Source of the DNA: Mycobacterium pinniadriaticum
GTDB lineage: Bacteria; Actinomycetota; Actinomycetes; Mycobacteriales; Mycobacteriaceae
Direction of reading: 5' to 3'
DNA length: 64,000 nt
Assembly: GCF_026242045.1 (NCBI RefSeq)
Contig: NZ_JAPJDO010000031.1
Location: 1-64,000, forward strand
In this document: positions 26,669 to 35,826 of the stretch, in pieces
How the letters are laid out: the number at the start of each line of letters is the position of its first letter
Numbering within the stretch: the first letter of the stretch is position 1
The notes under the pieces: model-generated
Database searches by the model: none
What the model saw: only the letters and a program-made list of their open reading frames with translations
Told to the model about the DNA's origin: nothing
Position numbers and translations under genes: made by a program

Positions 26669-27343
26669 TCACCACATGTAGGGGATCAGGCGCGAGCGGA
26701 CCTTCTGGGTGTACTCGCGATAACCTTCCAACTCGTCGCCCAGCAGCTTCTCCTCGTCGTGGATGCGCGCGGCAAGCACGGCCACACCGGGCATGACAAA
26801 GGCGAGCGCCCAGAATGAGCCGAGGGCCAGCGGCAGACCCACCAGAATCAGCACGTTTCCGGTGTACATGGGGTGCCGCACCAGACCATAGAGACCGGTA
26901 CTGACCACCTTCTGGCCGGTCTCCACCTGGACGGTCGTCGACGCATAGATGTTCTGAATCGCCACCAGCACCGTGACCACCAAGCCGGCGCCGGCCAGAA
27001 CATCACCGATCAGGCACAGTGCCGGCGGTACCGATGACCAGCCGAAGCGATGGTCGAGGCCGCTCACCACACAGATCGCCACCAGCGATCCGTAAAGGCC
27101 GATCATGACGATCTTCTGTACCATCCGGCCTTCTGCGATCGGTCCGCTGCGCATTCGCCGCTCCAGGACAACAGGATTGGTGATCTGCAGGTAGATGCTC
27201 GGCAGCCAGGCGGTGAGAGCGAACACGGCCAAGAACGTCCACCCCTGCCAGTAGTTCAATGTGCCCGCTGAGGCGAACACCAGCAATCCGATCGCGACGA
27301 GCTGGCCAAGACCCAGCGCAGACACCCTGAGTACGGCGTTCAC
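26669..27343 (-). CDS. isoprenylcysteine carboxyl methyltransferase (ICMT)-like membrane protein
   Basis: A 224-residue integral membrane methyltransferase of the ICMT/PEMT type. Four to five hydrophobic segments are visible, and the C-terminal SAM-binding signature is present as GLYGLVRHPMYTGNVLILVG followed by DEEKLLGDELEGYREYTQKV. GTG 27343 is chosen because GGGAGGATT lies immediately before it; longer in-frame extensions run antisense-like into the PKS 3' end and are arginine-rich. It lies 74 bp after the PKS stop and probably shares its mRNA. The family methylates C-terminal carboxylates or lipids. In this cluster a methyl ester on the peptide or lipid is conceivable, but no direct evidence exists. 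Confidence 0.8.
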   Translation of the reverse strand: MNAVLRVSALGLGQLVAIGLLVFASAGTLNYWQGWTFLAVFALTAWLPSIYLQITNPVVLERRMRSGPIAEGRMVQKIVMIGLYGSLVAICVVSGLDHRFGWSSVPPALCLIGDVLAGAGLVVTVLVAIQNIYASTTVQVETGQKVVSTGLYGLVRHPMYTGNVLILVGLPLALGSFWALAFVMPGVAVLAARIHDEEKLLGDELEGYREYTQKVRSRLIPYMW

Positions 27344-27417
27344 AATCCTCCCAAATGATCCGTCGCGTGGCGCATGCGCGATGCTGCGATCTCCGTGGCC
27401 GATGTCATGGATCCCGA

Positions 27418-30400
27418 CTAGGCCGACGCGTCGCTGTTGGTCGGCGCCAACCTTTCGCAGAGAACTTCGGCCAGTCCGCGGATGGTGCCAACGGCAAGGT
27501 CGCCGGACGTCAATCGCACGCCCGTTTCGGCTTCGATGCGGGTGCGCAGTTCCAGCGCGCCGAGCGAATCGACCCCGTATTCGGCGAGCGGCCGGTCGGG
27601 CTCGACGTTGCGACGCAGGATCAGGCTCACCTGATCGGAGATCAGGCGTCGCAACCGTGCGGGCCACTCCTCACGAGGTAGTCCGCTGAGTTCCACACGT
27701 AGGCTGCTGGTGCCCGTTGGTCCTTGGTCGACAGCGCTGAATGCTTCAGCGAAGGGACTCCGCTGGGCGAAGTCGGTCAACCACGTGCTGCCGTCGATCG
27801 GTACATACCCGGTGTAGGCACGTTGATGGCGCAACAGCACGTCGAGTGCGTAGGCGCCCTCATCGGGAGCGATGGGTGTGCCGGCGTTCTCGGTGGTGTG
27901 CGTCGCGTGCCCGATCTGGCCCCAGGCGCCCCAGGCGATCGTGGTGCCCGGCCGACCCTGGGAGCGCCGCCAGCGGGTGAAGGCGCCGAGCCAGCTGTTG
28001 GCGGCGGCGTAGGCTCCCTGTCCCGGCGAGCCCATCAGCGCGGCCGCTGAGGAGAACGAGCAGAACCAGTCGAGTGGCTGATCTGCGGTGGCAGCGTGCA
28101 GATTCCAGATGCCGTAGACCTTGGGTGCCCACTCGCGTTCGACGAGGTCGTCGGTGATATTCGCCAGGGTGGCGTCCTCGATCACCGCTGCGGCGTGCAG
28201 CACGCCCCGCACCGGTAACCCGGTCGCCGTGGCGGCCTCCACCATCCGCTGGGCGGTGGCGGGATCGGCGATATCGCCACAATGCACCACGACCTCGGAA
28301 CCCATCGCACGGATCAGTTCGATGGTTTCCAGCGCCTTGAGTGTCGGCTGCGAGCGGGACGTCAGGACGATTCGTCCACACCCGGCGTCGGCCATCTTCT
28401 CGGCAAGGAACAATCCGAGGCCGCTCAGACCACCCGTGACCAGGTAGGCGCCGTCGCGGCGGAAGGCCGCGGCCTGCTCCGGGGGGATCACGACGCGGCT
28501 GGTCCCGGTGCGTGGGATGTCGAGCACCAGTTTGCCGGTGTGCTGGGCCGCGCTCATCATCCGAATCGCGGTGGCGGCGTCGGCAAGCGGGTACTCGGTA
28601 TGCCGGGCGGGCGGCAAGTCACCGGATGCCACCAGCTGGTAGGCGGTGCGCAGGAGTTCGCCGACTCGCTGCGGATGGCTTGATGACATCAGCGCCAGGT
28701 CGACGTAGCAGAACGTGAGATTCCGCCGGAACGGGAACAGTCCGAGTCGGCTGTTGGCGTAGACATCACGCTTACCGATCTCGACGAATCGTCCACCGGT
28801 GGCCAGCAATTCGATTCCGGCCCGTTGGGCTGCGCCGGTCAGGGAGTTGAGCACGATATCCACGCCGTAGCCATCGGTGTCGCGACGGATCTGATCGGCG
28901 AACTCGGTGCTGCGCGAGTCGTAGACGTGCGTGATTCCCATGTCGCGCAACATCTTCCGGCGATCCTCGCTGCCTGCGGTGGCGAAGATCTCTGCGCCGG
29001 CGGCGCGCGCGACTCCGATGGCGGCCTGGCCCAGGCCGCCGGTTGCGGAGTGAATCAGTACCCGGTCGCCGGCTGCTATCCGGGCTTGATCGTGCAGTGC
29101 GTACCACGCTGTCGTGGTGGCCGTGGCGGCAGCCGCCGCCTGGTGATCGGTCATGGCCTCCGGCAGTGTGACGGCCAGTCGCGCGTCACACGTGACGAAT
29201 GTGCCCCAGCACCCATTGGCGGAGAATCCGCCGACCCGGTCGCCGACGCGATGGTTGGTGACGCCGGGTCCGACCGCGGTGACCACGCCGGCGAAATCCA
29301 TCCCCAACTCCGGCAACCCGCCCTCGATAGCCGGGAACAGGCCCATTGCGACCAGTACGTCGGCGAAGTTGACGCTCGATGCGCCGACGGCAACCTCGAT
29401 CTGTCCCGGCCCTGGCGTAACCCGTTCGCAGGCAACCAGTTCCAACGATTCCAGATCGCCGGGCGTGCGGATGTGCAGCCGCATACCCTCGTAGTTGTTG
29501 GCGGCGAAGGCGGTTTGTCGTTCGTCGGGGCGCAACGGGCTGTGCCGCAATCGAGCCGTGTACCAGACGCCATCTCGCCAGGCGGTCTCGTCTTCCTTGG
29601 ATCCGCTGAGCAGATGCCGGGCCAGTTGTTCGGCGTCGGCGCTGTCGTCGACGTCGATCTGGGTGGCGTGCAGATGTGGATGCTCGGCGCCGATCACCCG
29701 TACCAGGCCGCGCAGTCCGCCCTGCTCGAGATTGGCCACGTCGCCGGCCAGGACGGTCTGAGCGGCGCGGGTCACGACAAACAGGTGCGGGATGTGGCCC
29801 GTGGTCTGGGCCAGTTCGCGGGTGATGCGCGTCAGGTGCTGGACGTATTCGCGACCGACTCGCGGGGTCTGGTCGTCGGCGGCACTGGCCTTGGTACCGG
29901 TGAGGATCACCGCACCGGTGACGCGCCCCGACTGCAGCCGCTCGGCCAGCTGTCCGGCGTTGACAGCGTGGTCGGCATTCGGCGACCAACACATGGTGTT
30001 ACATGGCACGCCTTGGCTTTTCAGCGAGTCGGTCAGCCTGGCGCCGAGCAGGTCCGCCGTGTCAGTGGTGCTGATCAGCAGCCAGGTTCCGGCGTCGACA
30101 TGCGAAGGCTCCGGTAGCTGCCGCTGCTGCCAATCGATGGCCAGCAGCCGCTCGCCAAGGATCCGATCCTGTTGAGCCTGCTCGGATTCCCCGGTTCCAC
30201 ACCGCAATCCCTGCACGGTGAGCAGGACTGCCCCGTGCGCGTCGAGCAGGTCGAGGTCGGCCTCGATTCCGGCCGCCTCGAGTCCGGTGATCCGGGCGTA
30301 GCAGTAATGGGCGCCTCGGGCAGACCCGAAGGATCGCAGCCGGCGCGCGCCTTGCGGCCAGCCCAGCACGCCCACCCCTTGGGCCCGGATCTGCGGACTG

Positions 30401-33400
30401 GCGGCAAGCGCCTGGAAGCAGGCATCGAGCAGCGCCGGGTGCACGCCGTAAGCCCCTTGCTGCATGCGCATTTGGCGGGGCAGCGCGACTTCGGCCAACA
30501 CCGTGGCGGCGGAATCCTCACCGGTGTTGACGCCACTCAGGCCGGTGAACGCCGGACCGTAGTGGACACCGCGCGGGTCCGATCCGTCGCCGACCTCGGC
30601 GCCGTCGATGTGATGCGGATGGGCGGCCAGGAGTGCGGCGATGTCGTAAGCCGCGGGTAGCTCATCATCATCGGCTGCGTGCAGGATCGCGCTGGCGTGC
30701 CGAGTCGGATGGCCGCTTTCCTCGGAGTCCACGAGAAACTCGACGACGCCGGGTGAGGACAGCGCGGCCGAGGCTCCAACGGTGGTCTGCTCATCGAGCA
30801 GCAACGCGTGTTCGAAGCGGATATCGCGGACTTCGGCAGCCTCACCCAGCACCGTGTGGGCGGCCGCCAGGGCCATCTCGCAGTAGGCCGCGGCGGGCAG
30901 CACTGCGACGTTGCGGATTGTGTGATCGGCGAGCCAGGGCTGGGCCGCGGTACCGACTTCGGCCTGCCAGACGTGGCGCTGCGGCTCCTCCTGCAGGCGA
31001 ACATGAGGGCCCAGCAGGGGGTGCACCGAAACGGTGTAATCGCCGTGTGCCGTCGACTCATCGCGGTCGTGGTCCAGCCATAGCCGGCGGCGGGTCCAGG
31101 TCGGCAGCGGGGCATCCACGAGTCGCCCATTCGGATACAGCACGGAGAAGTCGACCGCGGCACCCGCACCGTGCAAATCCGATACCAGACCGCGCAATCC
31201 GTGCGGCAGTGTCTGCTCACGGCGCAGGCTCGCAAAGGTGGCGACCGGCGCATCCAGACTGTCGGCGGTCCGTTCGATGGTTTCGGTGAGCATCGGGTGT
31301 GGCGCCAGTTCGGCGAACACGCGATAGCCGTCCTCCACGGCGGCGCGTGCGGCCGCGGCGAACCGGACAGTGTTACGCAGATTGCGCACCCAGTACTTGT
31401 TGTTGCACACCGGTTCTTCGCGCGGATCGAAGCCCGTCGCCGAGTAGAACGGCACCTGCGGAGTCAGTGGTTTGATCTCCGCCAGAGCCGTAGCGAACTC
31501 GTCGAGGATCGGATCGACAAGGGGCGAGTGTTCGGCGACGTCGATCGGGGACTGGCGGACTGTGACGTCACGTTCTTCCCACGTCGCCATCAGGTCGCGG
31601 ACGGTCTGGGTGGCGCCGCTGACCACTGTCGACTCTGGCGCGGCGACCACGCCGACGACCACATCCTTGATGCCGGCGAGCGTGAGCTCCGAAAGCACCT
31701 GCTTGGCGGGCAGTTCCACCGCCGCCATGATCCCGGAGCCGGCCAGGCCGGACGTCAACCGCGAGCGCCGGCAGATCACCCGCACCCCGTCTTCGAGTGA
31801 CAGCGCCCCGGCGACCACCGCCGCAGCGACCTCGCCCATCGAATACCCGATGACCGCGCCCGGGCGTGCGCCGTACGCCTTGAGCGCGGCGGCCAGCGCA
31901 ACCTGAACGGTGAATAGGGTCGGCTGCAGTTGGGCGTCGCCCGCCACCACCTCCGGTGCCGTCAAGGCCGTGGTGACCGAGAACCCGGATTCGGCCGCTA
32001 TCAGCGGCTCGAGTTGCGCGACCGTGGCGGCGAATACCGGTTCGATCGCCAACAGTTGGGCGCCCATCCGGGCCCATTGCGAGCCCTGCCCGGAGAACAC
32101 CCACACCGGTCCGAGGTCGTCGTGGGCGAGTGCGGCTTCCTGCCGCGTGTCGCCGTCGGCGAGTTCGCGTAGCGCCTCGGCCAACTCCGTTCGGCTGCTC
32201 GCGTGCACCGCGGCGCGCACGGGGCGATGGCCGCGCCGACGCGCCAGGGTGTACCCGAGATCCGGCAGGGCTACGTCGTCATGCTGCTGTACCCAGTGCG
32301 CCAGCCGGCCCGCGGTGCGCCGCAATTCCTCGGCCGACGACGAGGAGAGCGGAAACAGCAGGGGTGCGGCCGGGGCGCTGCCCTCGGCGCTGGTGGTCTG
32401 CGCTCCCGATGGGTCGGGAGCCTGTTCGAGGACGGCGTGGACATTGGTCCCCGACACCCCGTATGAGGACACCGCCGCGCGACGCGGATTCTCGCTGCCC
32501 GTGGGCCAATCTGTGTTCTCCACTGGCACAAAGAGTTTCGTGGAGATGCGGGCCAGGTCGTCGGGCAGGCGGGTGAAGTGTAGGTTGCGCGGAACCGCCC
32601 CGTGCTGCAATGCCAGGATCGTCTTGACCAGGCCGATGGCGCCGGCCGCTGACTGGGAGTGGCCGAAGTTGGTTTTCACCGATCCGAGCGCGCAGGGGCC
32701 ATCGAGGCCGTAGACCTCGCTGAGGCTGGTGTATTCGATCCGATCGCCCGCCTGGGTGCCCGGGCCGTGCGCCTCGACCATGCCGACGCTGCCTGCTTCC
32801 ACGCCTGCGCCGGCCAGAGCTGCCCGGTACACCGCGGCCTGGGCGGCGACCGACGGTGTGGAGATCTCGGCGGTATGGCCGTCTTGGTTGGCGGCGGTAC
32901 CGCGGATGACGGCAAGGATCCGGTCGCCGTCCCGCACTGCGTCCGGGAGGCGCTTGAGCAGCACCATCGCGCACGCCTCCCCGCCGACGTAGCCGTCGGC
33001 CGAGACGTCGAAGGCATGACAGCGTCCCGTCGGGGACAGTTGGCCCGCCGCCGTCCCCGAGACGTACTTGCGTGGGTCCAGCATCACGTATGCGCCGCCG
33101 GCGAGCGCGAGATCGCTCTCTCCCTCGGTCAGGCTGCGACAACCCATGTGCACGGCGAACAGCCCGGAGGAGCATGCGGTATCGACCGCCATCGCGGGAC
33201 CATGCAGTCCCAGGGTGTAAGCGATGCGCCCGGAGGCCATGCTGAACGTGCTGCCCGAGAAGCCGAACGGTCCCTCCATGGCATCGGACTCCGTCGACAC
33301 CAGTTGATAGTCGTAGTGCGTCAACCCGGTGAATACGCCGGTGAGGGAGTCTTTGACCGCTTCCGGCGTCAGGCCGGCGTGCTCCATCGCCTCCCAGGAG

Positions 33401-33771
33401 GTTTCCAGCAGCAATCGGTGTTGTGGATCGAGCGCTGCGGCCTCCCGCTCGTTGACGCCGAAGAACTCCGCATCGAAGCCGGCGACATCGTCGAGGAATG
33501 CGCCCCACTTCGACGTTGTCCGGCCCGGCACACCCGGCTCGGGGTCGAAGTACTCGTCGTTGTCCCAGCGGTCGCGCGGCACTTCGGTGACCAGGTCATC
33601 GCCCCTGCACAACGCCTCCCACAGCTGTTCGGGGGAGTCGATACCGCCAGGAAGCCGACAGGCCATGCCGATGACGGCAACCGGAGTGGTCGATCTGGTG
33701 CTCATAGTGGCCGGGGAGCTGGTAGAACCCGAACCGCTGGACCGATCATCGACCGCACCGAATGAAACCAT
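27418..33771 (-). CDS. MAS-like type I reducing polyketide synthase (KS-AT-DH-ER-KR-ACP)
   Basis: A 2117-residue, single-module, fully reducing PKS with the mycocerosic-acid-synthase layout. KS: IGMACRLPGG near residue 35 and VDTACSSG with Cys200. AT: IGYSMGEVAAAV with the nucleophilic serine, and a specificity region reading DVAEHSPLVD. DH: WLADHTIRNVAVLPAAAYCE. ER: SATGGLGQAAIGVARAAG. KR: YLVTGGLSGLG and the YAAAN active site. ACP: EYGVDSLGALELR with Ser2069. Such enzymes iteratively lengthen a fatty acyl starter, often with methylmalonyl-CoA, to give saturated (methyl-branched) chains. No release domain is present. The FAAL is divergent 281 bp away, and the lipopeptide NRPS converges from the other side, so the product is likely the lipid part of the peptidolipid or a separate acyl decoration. 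ATG 33771; an internal ATG 22 codons later is possible. Confidence 0.92.
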   Translation of the reverse strand: MVSFGAVDDRSSGSGSTSSPATMSTRSTTPVAVIGMACRLPGGIDSPEQLWEALCRGDDLVTEVPRDRWDNDEYFDPEPGVPGRTTSKWGAFLDDVAGFDAEFFGVNEREAAALDPQHRLLLETSWEAMEHAGLTPEAVKDSLTGVFTGLTHYDYQLVSTESDAMEGPFGFSGSTFSMASGRIAYTLGLHGPAMAVDTACSSGLFAVHMGCRSLTEGESDLALAGGAYVMLDPRKYVSGTAAGQLSPTGRCHAFDVSADGYVGGEACAMVLLKRLPDAVRDGDRILAVIRGTAANQDGHTAEISTPSVAAQAAVYRAALAGAGVEAGSVGMVEAHGPGTQAGDRIEYTSLSEVYGLDGPCALGSVKTNFGHSQSAAGAIGLVKTILALQHGAVPRNLHFTRLPDDLARISTKLFVPVENTDWPTGSENPRRAAVSSYGVSGTNVHAVLEQAPDPSGAQTTSAEGSAPAAPLLFPLSSSSAEELRRTAGRLAHWVQQHDDVALPDLGYTLARRRGHRPVRAAVHASSRTELAEALRELADGDTRQEAALAHDDLGPVWVFSGQGSQWARMGAQLLAIEPVFAATVAQLEPLIAAESGFSVTTALTAPEVVAGDAQLQPTLFTVQVALAAALKAYGARPGAVIGYSMGEVAAAVVAGALSLEDGVRVICRRSRLTSGLAGSGIMAAVELPAKQVLSELTLAGIKDVVVGVVAAPESTVVSGATQTVRDLMATWEERDVTVRQSPIDVAEHSPLVDPILDEFATALAEIKPLTPQVPFYSATGFDPREEPVCNNKYWVRNLRNTVRFAAAARAAVEDGYRVFAELAPHPMLTETIERTADSLDAPVATFASLRREQTLPHGLRGLVSDLHGAGAAVDFSVLYPNGRLVDAPLPTWTRRRLWLDHDRDESTAHGDYTVSVHPLLGPHVRLQEEPQRHVWQAEVGTAAQPWLADHTIRNVAVLPAAAYCEMALAAAHTVLGEAAEVRDIRFEHALLLDEQTTVGASAALSSPGVVEFLVDSEESGHPTRHASAILHAADDDELPAAYDIAALLAAHPHHIDGAEVGDGSDPRGVHYGPAFTGLSGVNTGEDSAATVLAEVALPRQMRMQQGAYGVHPALLDACFQALAASPQIRAQGVGVLGWPQGARRLRSFGSARGAHYCYARITGLEAAGIEADLDLLDAHGAVLLTVQGLRCGTGESEQAQQDRILGERLLAIDWQQRQLPEPSHVDAGTWLLISTTDTADLLGARLTDSLKSQGVPCNTMCWSPNADHAVNAGQLAERLQSGRVTGAVILTGTKASAADDQTPRVGREYVQHLTRITRELAQTTGHIPHLFVVTRAAQTVLAGDVANLEQGGLRGLVRVIGAEHPHLHATQIDVDDSADAEQLARHLLSGSKEDETAWRDGVWYTARLRHSPLRPDERQTAFAANNYEGMRLHIRTPGDLESLELVACERVTPGPGQIEVAVGASSVNFADVLVAMGLFPAIEGGLPELGMDFAGVVTAVGPGVTNHRVGDRVGGFSANGCWGTFVTCDARLAVTLPEAMTDHQAAAAATATTTAWYALHDQARIAAGDRVLIHSATGGLGQAAIGVARAAGAEIFATAGSEDRRKMLRDMGITHVYDSRSTEFADQIRRDTDGYGVDIVLNSLTGAAQRAGIELLATGGRFVEIGKRDVYANSRLGLFPFRRNLTFCYVDLALMSSSHPQRVGELLRTAYQLVASGDLPPARHTEYPLADAATAIRMMSAAQHTGKLVLDIPRTGTSRVVIPPEQAAAFRRDGAYLVTGGLSGLGLFLAEKMADAGCGRIVLTSRSQPTLKALETIELIRAMGSEVVVHCGDIADPATAQRMVEAATATGLPVRGVLHAAAVIEDATLANITDDLVEREWAPKVYGIWNLHAATADQPLDWFCSFSSAAALMGSPGQGAYAAANSWLGAFTRWRRSQGRPGTTIAWGAWGQIGHATHTTENAGTPIAPDEGAYALDVLLRHQRAYTGYVPIDGSTWLTDFAQRSPFAEAFSAVDQGPTGTSSLRVELSGLPREEWPARLRRLISDQVSLILRRNVEPDRPLAEYGVDSLGALELRTRIEAETGVRLTSGDLAVGTIRGLAEVLCERLAPTNSDASA

Positions 33772-33785
33772 CCCGTCTCCTCACA

Positions 33786-33814
33786 GCAACGGAATTGATA
33801 GTGCAGTCCGTTGC
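33786..33814. promoter_or_regulatory. inverted repeat just upstream of the PKS start
   Basis: GCAACGGA (33786-33793) and TCCGTTGC (33807-33814) are a perfect 8-bp inverted repeat with a 13-bp spacer, starting 15 bases before the PKS ATG. It lies in the 281-bp divergent region shared by the PKS and the FAAL. The rest of that region holds TTGAC-like hexamers (for example 33983) but no promoter I would commit to. Could be an operator or a 5'-leader hairpin. Confidence 0.4.
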
Positions 33815-34052
33815 TTGACTCTCACAACTGGTTTCCCCCCGGCCCAGGCAAGGCAATTATTGACGCAGACGAAGCGCCACGGGTCAAGTTTGCTTGATTC
33901 GCAACCAAATGCACAGGTACGTCCATGGCTGGCAGGGTTGTCGCAACGGGTTGACCCGCCAAGTTGCCGAGGTCGGCAGTGGTTGACGATGACGTTACTT
34001 AACTTGGGTGTTCGAAGGTGTCGCGGCGACCGCTACTGATACTTTGCTTCGC

Positions 34053-35819
34053 GTGACACAGGCGATTGAGGCATCGATTCCGGCTCTGCTGCGTGAACGC
34101 GCCAGCATGCAGCCGGATGACATTGCGTACACCTTTATCGACTATGACCAGGACTGGGCCGGCGTCCCGATAAGCCTGACGTGGCCGCAGCTGTATCGGC
34201 GCGTCGCCAACTTCGCCCGCGAGCTCAGGCAAACCGCGTCGCCCGGCGATCGCGCGATGATCATCGCCCCGCAGAGCCTGGAATACATCATTGCTTTCCT
34301 GGGGTCGTTGCACGCCGGAGTGATCCCCGTTCCGCTTTCGGTTCCGATGGGTGGTGTCACCGACGAGCGAGTCGAATCGGTGATGCGCGACGCAACACCC
34401 ACCGCCGTCCTCACCACGTCGGCTGTCGTGGCCGAGGTGAGCCGCAGCATCGTCCCGCAGCCCGGGCAGGCTCCGCCGGCCATCATCGAAGTTGATTTGC
34501 TGGATCTGGATGCACCGCCCCGGCCCGGTGCGCCGGCGATGTACGAGAACGAGAATCCCCACGCCACCGCGTACCTGCAGTACACCTCTGGGTCAACACG
34601 TTCCCCTGCCGGTGTGATGATCTCGTACACAAACCTATTCACCAATCTGCAACAGATCACCACTGATTACTCGAGGCATGCGGGCGTCACCCCGCCAGAC
34701 TTGACATTTGTGTCGTGGCTGCCGTTCTTCCACGACTTGGGATTGATTTTGGGGGTTTGCTCGCCGATTGTTCTTGGAACCAGCGCGGTGTTGACGAGCC
34801 CGGCGTCGTTCCTGGTGCGGCCGGCGCGCTGGATGCAGTTGCTGGCGACCAATCCGTGCCCCTTCACCGCCGCGCCGAACTTCGCATTCGATTTGGCGAC
34901 GCGGAAAACCTCCGACGAGGACATGGCCGGGCTCGACCTCGGCGGCGTGCACACCATCCAAAGCGGCGCCGAACGGGTTCAGCCGGCGACGATCAAGCGT
35001 TTCACCGACCGTTTTGCCCGCTTCAACCTGAACGAAGCGGTGATACAGCCGTCGTACGGCATGGCCGAGGCCACGCTCTACATGGCCACCCCCAGGCCGG
35101 AAGATCCCATCAAGGTCGTGTACTTCGACACCGATGCCCTGACCGCCGGCGAGGCAAAACGCGCCGATGGCGAGGAGGGCACACCGCTGGTCAGCTACGA
35201 CGGCCCGATCAGCCCGCGCTCGCCGGTCTTGCGGATCGTCGACCCGGAGACCCGCATGGAGGTTCCAGAGGGGAAGACAGGCGAGATCTGGTGCCATGGC
35301 GACAACGTCAGTATCGGCTACTGGGAAAATCCCGAGGAGACTGCGCGGACATTCGGCGCCACGATTGCCGAGCCGTCGGCGGGGACACCCGAAGGTCCGT
35401 GGTTGCGGACCGGCGACGTCGGCTTCGTCTCGGACGGGGAGCTGTTCGTGGTGGGCCGTATCAAGGACCTCCTGATCATTTATGGCCGTAACCATTCCCC
35501 TGACGACATCGAGGCGACGGTTACCGAGATAACCAAGGGTCGGTGCGTGGCGATCGCCGTTCCTGACCACGATGTGGAGAAGCTGGTCGTCGTGATGGAG
35601 GTCAGGAAGCGCGGCGACTCCGATGAGGAGTCGAAGCAGCACTTCGAGACCATCAAGCGGGAGGTCACCTCGGCGATCTCGAACACGCACGGGATCGCCG
35701 TCTCAGATCTCGTTCTGGTCGGCGGGGGTTCGATTCCGGTCACCACCAGTGGCAAGGTCAGACGGCAGGCCTCGGTGGATTTGTACCAGCGCGGGCAGTT
35801 TTCCCGCCTGGACGTCTAA
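34053..35819 (+). CDS. long-chain fatty acyl-AMP ligase (FAAL, FadD-like)
   Basis: A predicted 588-residue adenylating enzyme of the FAAL type, which activates fatty acids as acyl-adenylates and hands them to a PKS or NRPS carrier rather than to CoA. The opening EASIPALLRERASMQPDD and YTFIDYDQDWAG, the P-loop YTSGSTRSPAGVMISY, and LLIIYGRNHSPDDIEATV match the mycobacterial FadD23/FadD21-like group. The C-terminal Lys loop is SGKVRRQASVDLYQRGQF. Several starts are possible: GTG 34008 gives 15 extra residues, while GTG 34053 gives the usual family length and N-terminus. Neither has a good ribosome-binding site. Divergent from the PKS, so it probably supplies the starter acyl chain to the PKS; loading of NRPS module 1 is an alternative. 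Confidence 0.9.
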   Translation: MTQAIEASIPALLRERASMQPDDIAYTFIDYDQDWAGVPISLTWPQLYRRVANFARELRQTASPGDRAMIIAPQSLEYIIAFLGSLHAGVIPVPLSVPMGGVTDERVESVMRDATPTAVLTTSAVVAEVSRSIVPQPGQAPPAIIEVDLLDLDAPPRPGAPAMYENENPHATAYLQYTSGSTRSPAGVMISYTNLFTNLQQITTDYSRHAGVTPPDLTFVSWLPFFHDLGLILGVCSPIVLGTSAVLTSPASFLVRPARWMQLLATNPCPFTAAPNFAFDLATRKTSDEDMAGLDLGGVHTIQSGAERVQPATIKRFTDRFARFNLNEAVIQPSYGMAEATLYMATPRPEDPIKVVYFDTDALTAGEAKRADGEEGTPLVSYDGPISPRSPVLRIVDPETRMEVPEGKTGEIWCHGDNVSIGYWENPEETARTFGATIAEPSAGTPEGPWLRTGDVGFVSDGELFVVGRIKDLLIIYGRNHSPDDIEATVTEITKGRCVAIAVPDHDVEKLVVVMEVRKRGDSDEESKQHFETIKREVTSAISNTHGIAVSDLVLVGGGSIPVTTSGKVRRQASVDLYQRGQFSRLDV

Positions 35820-35826
35820 TAGTTTG

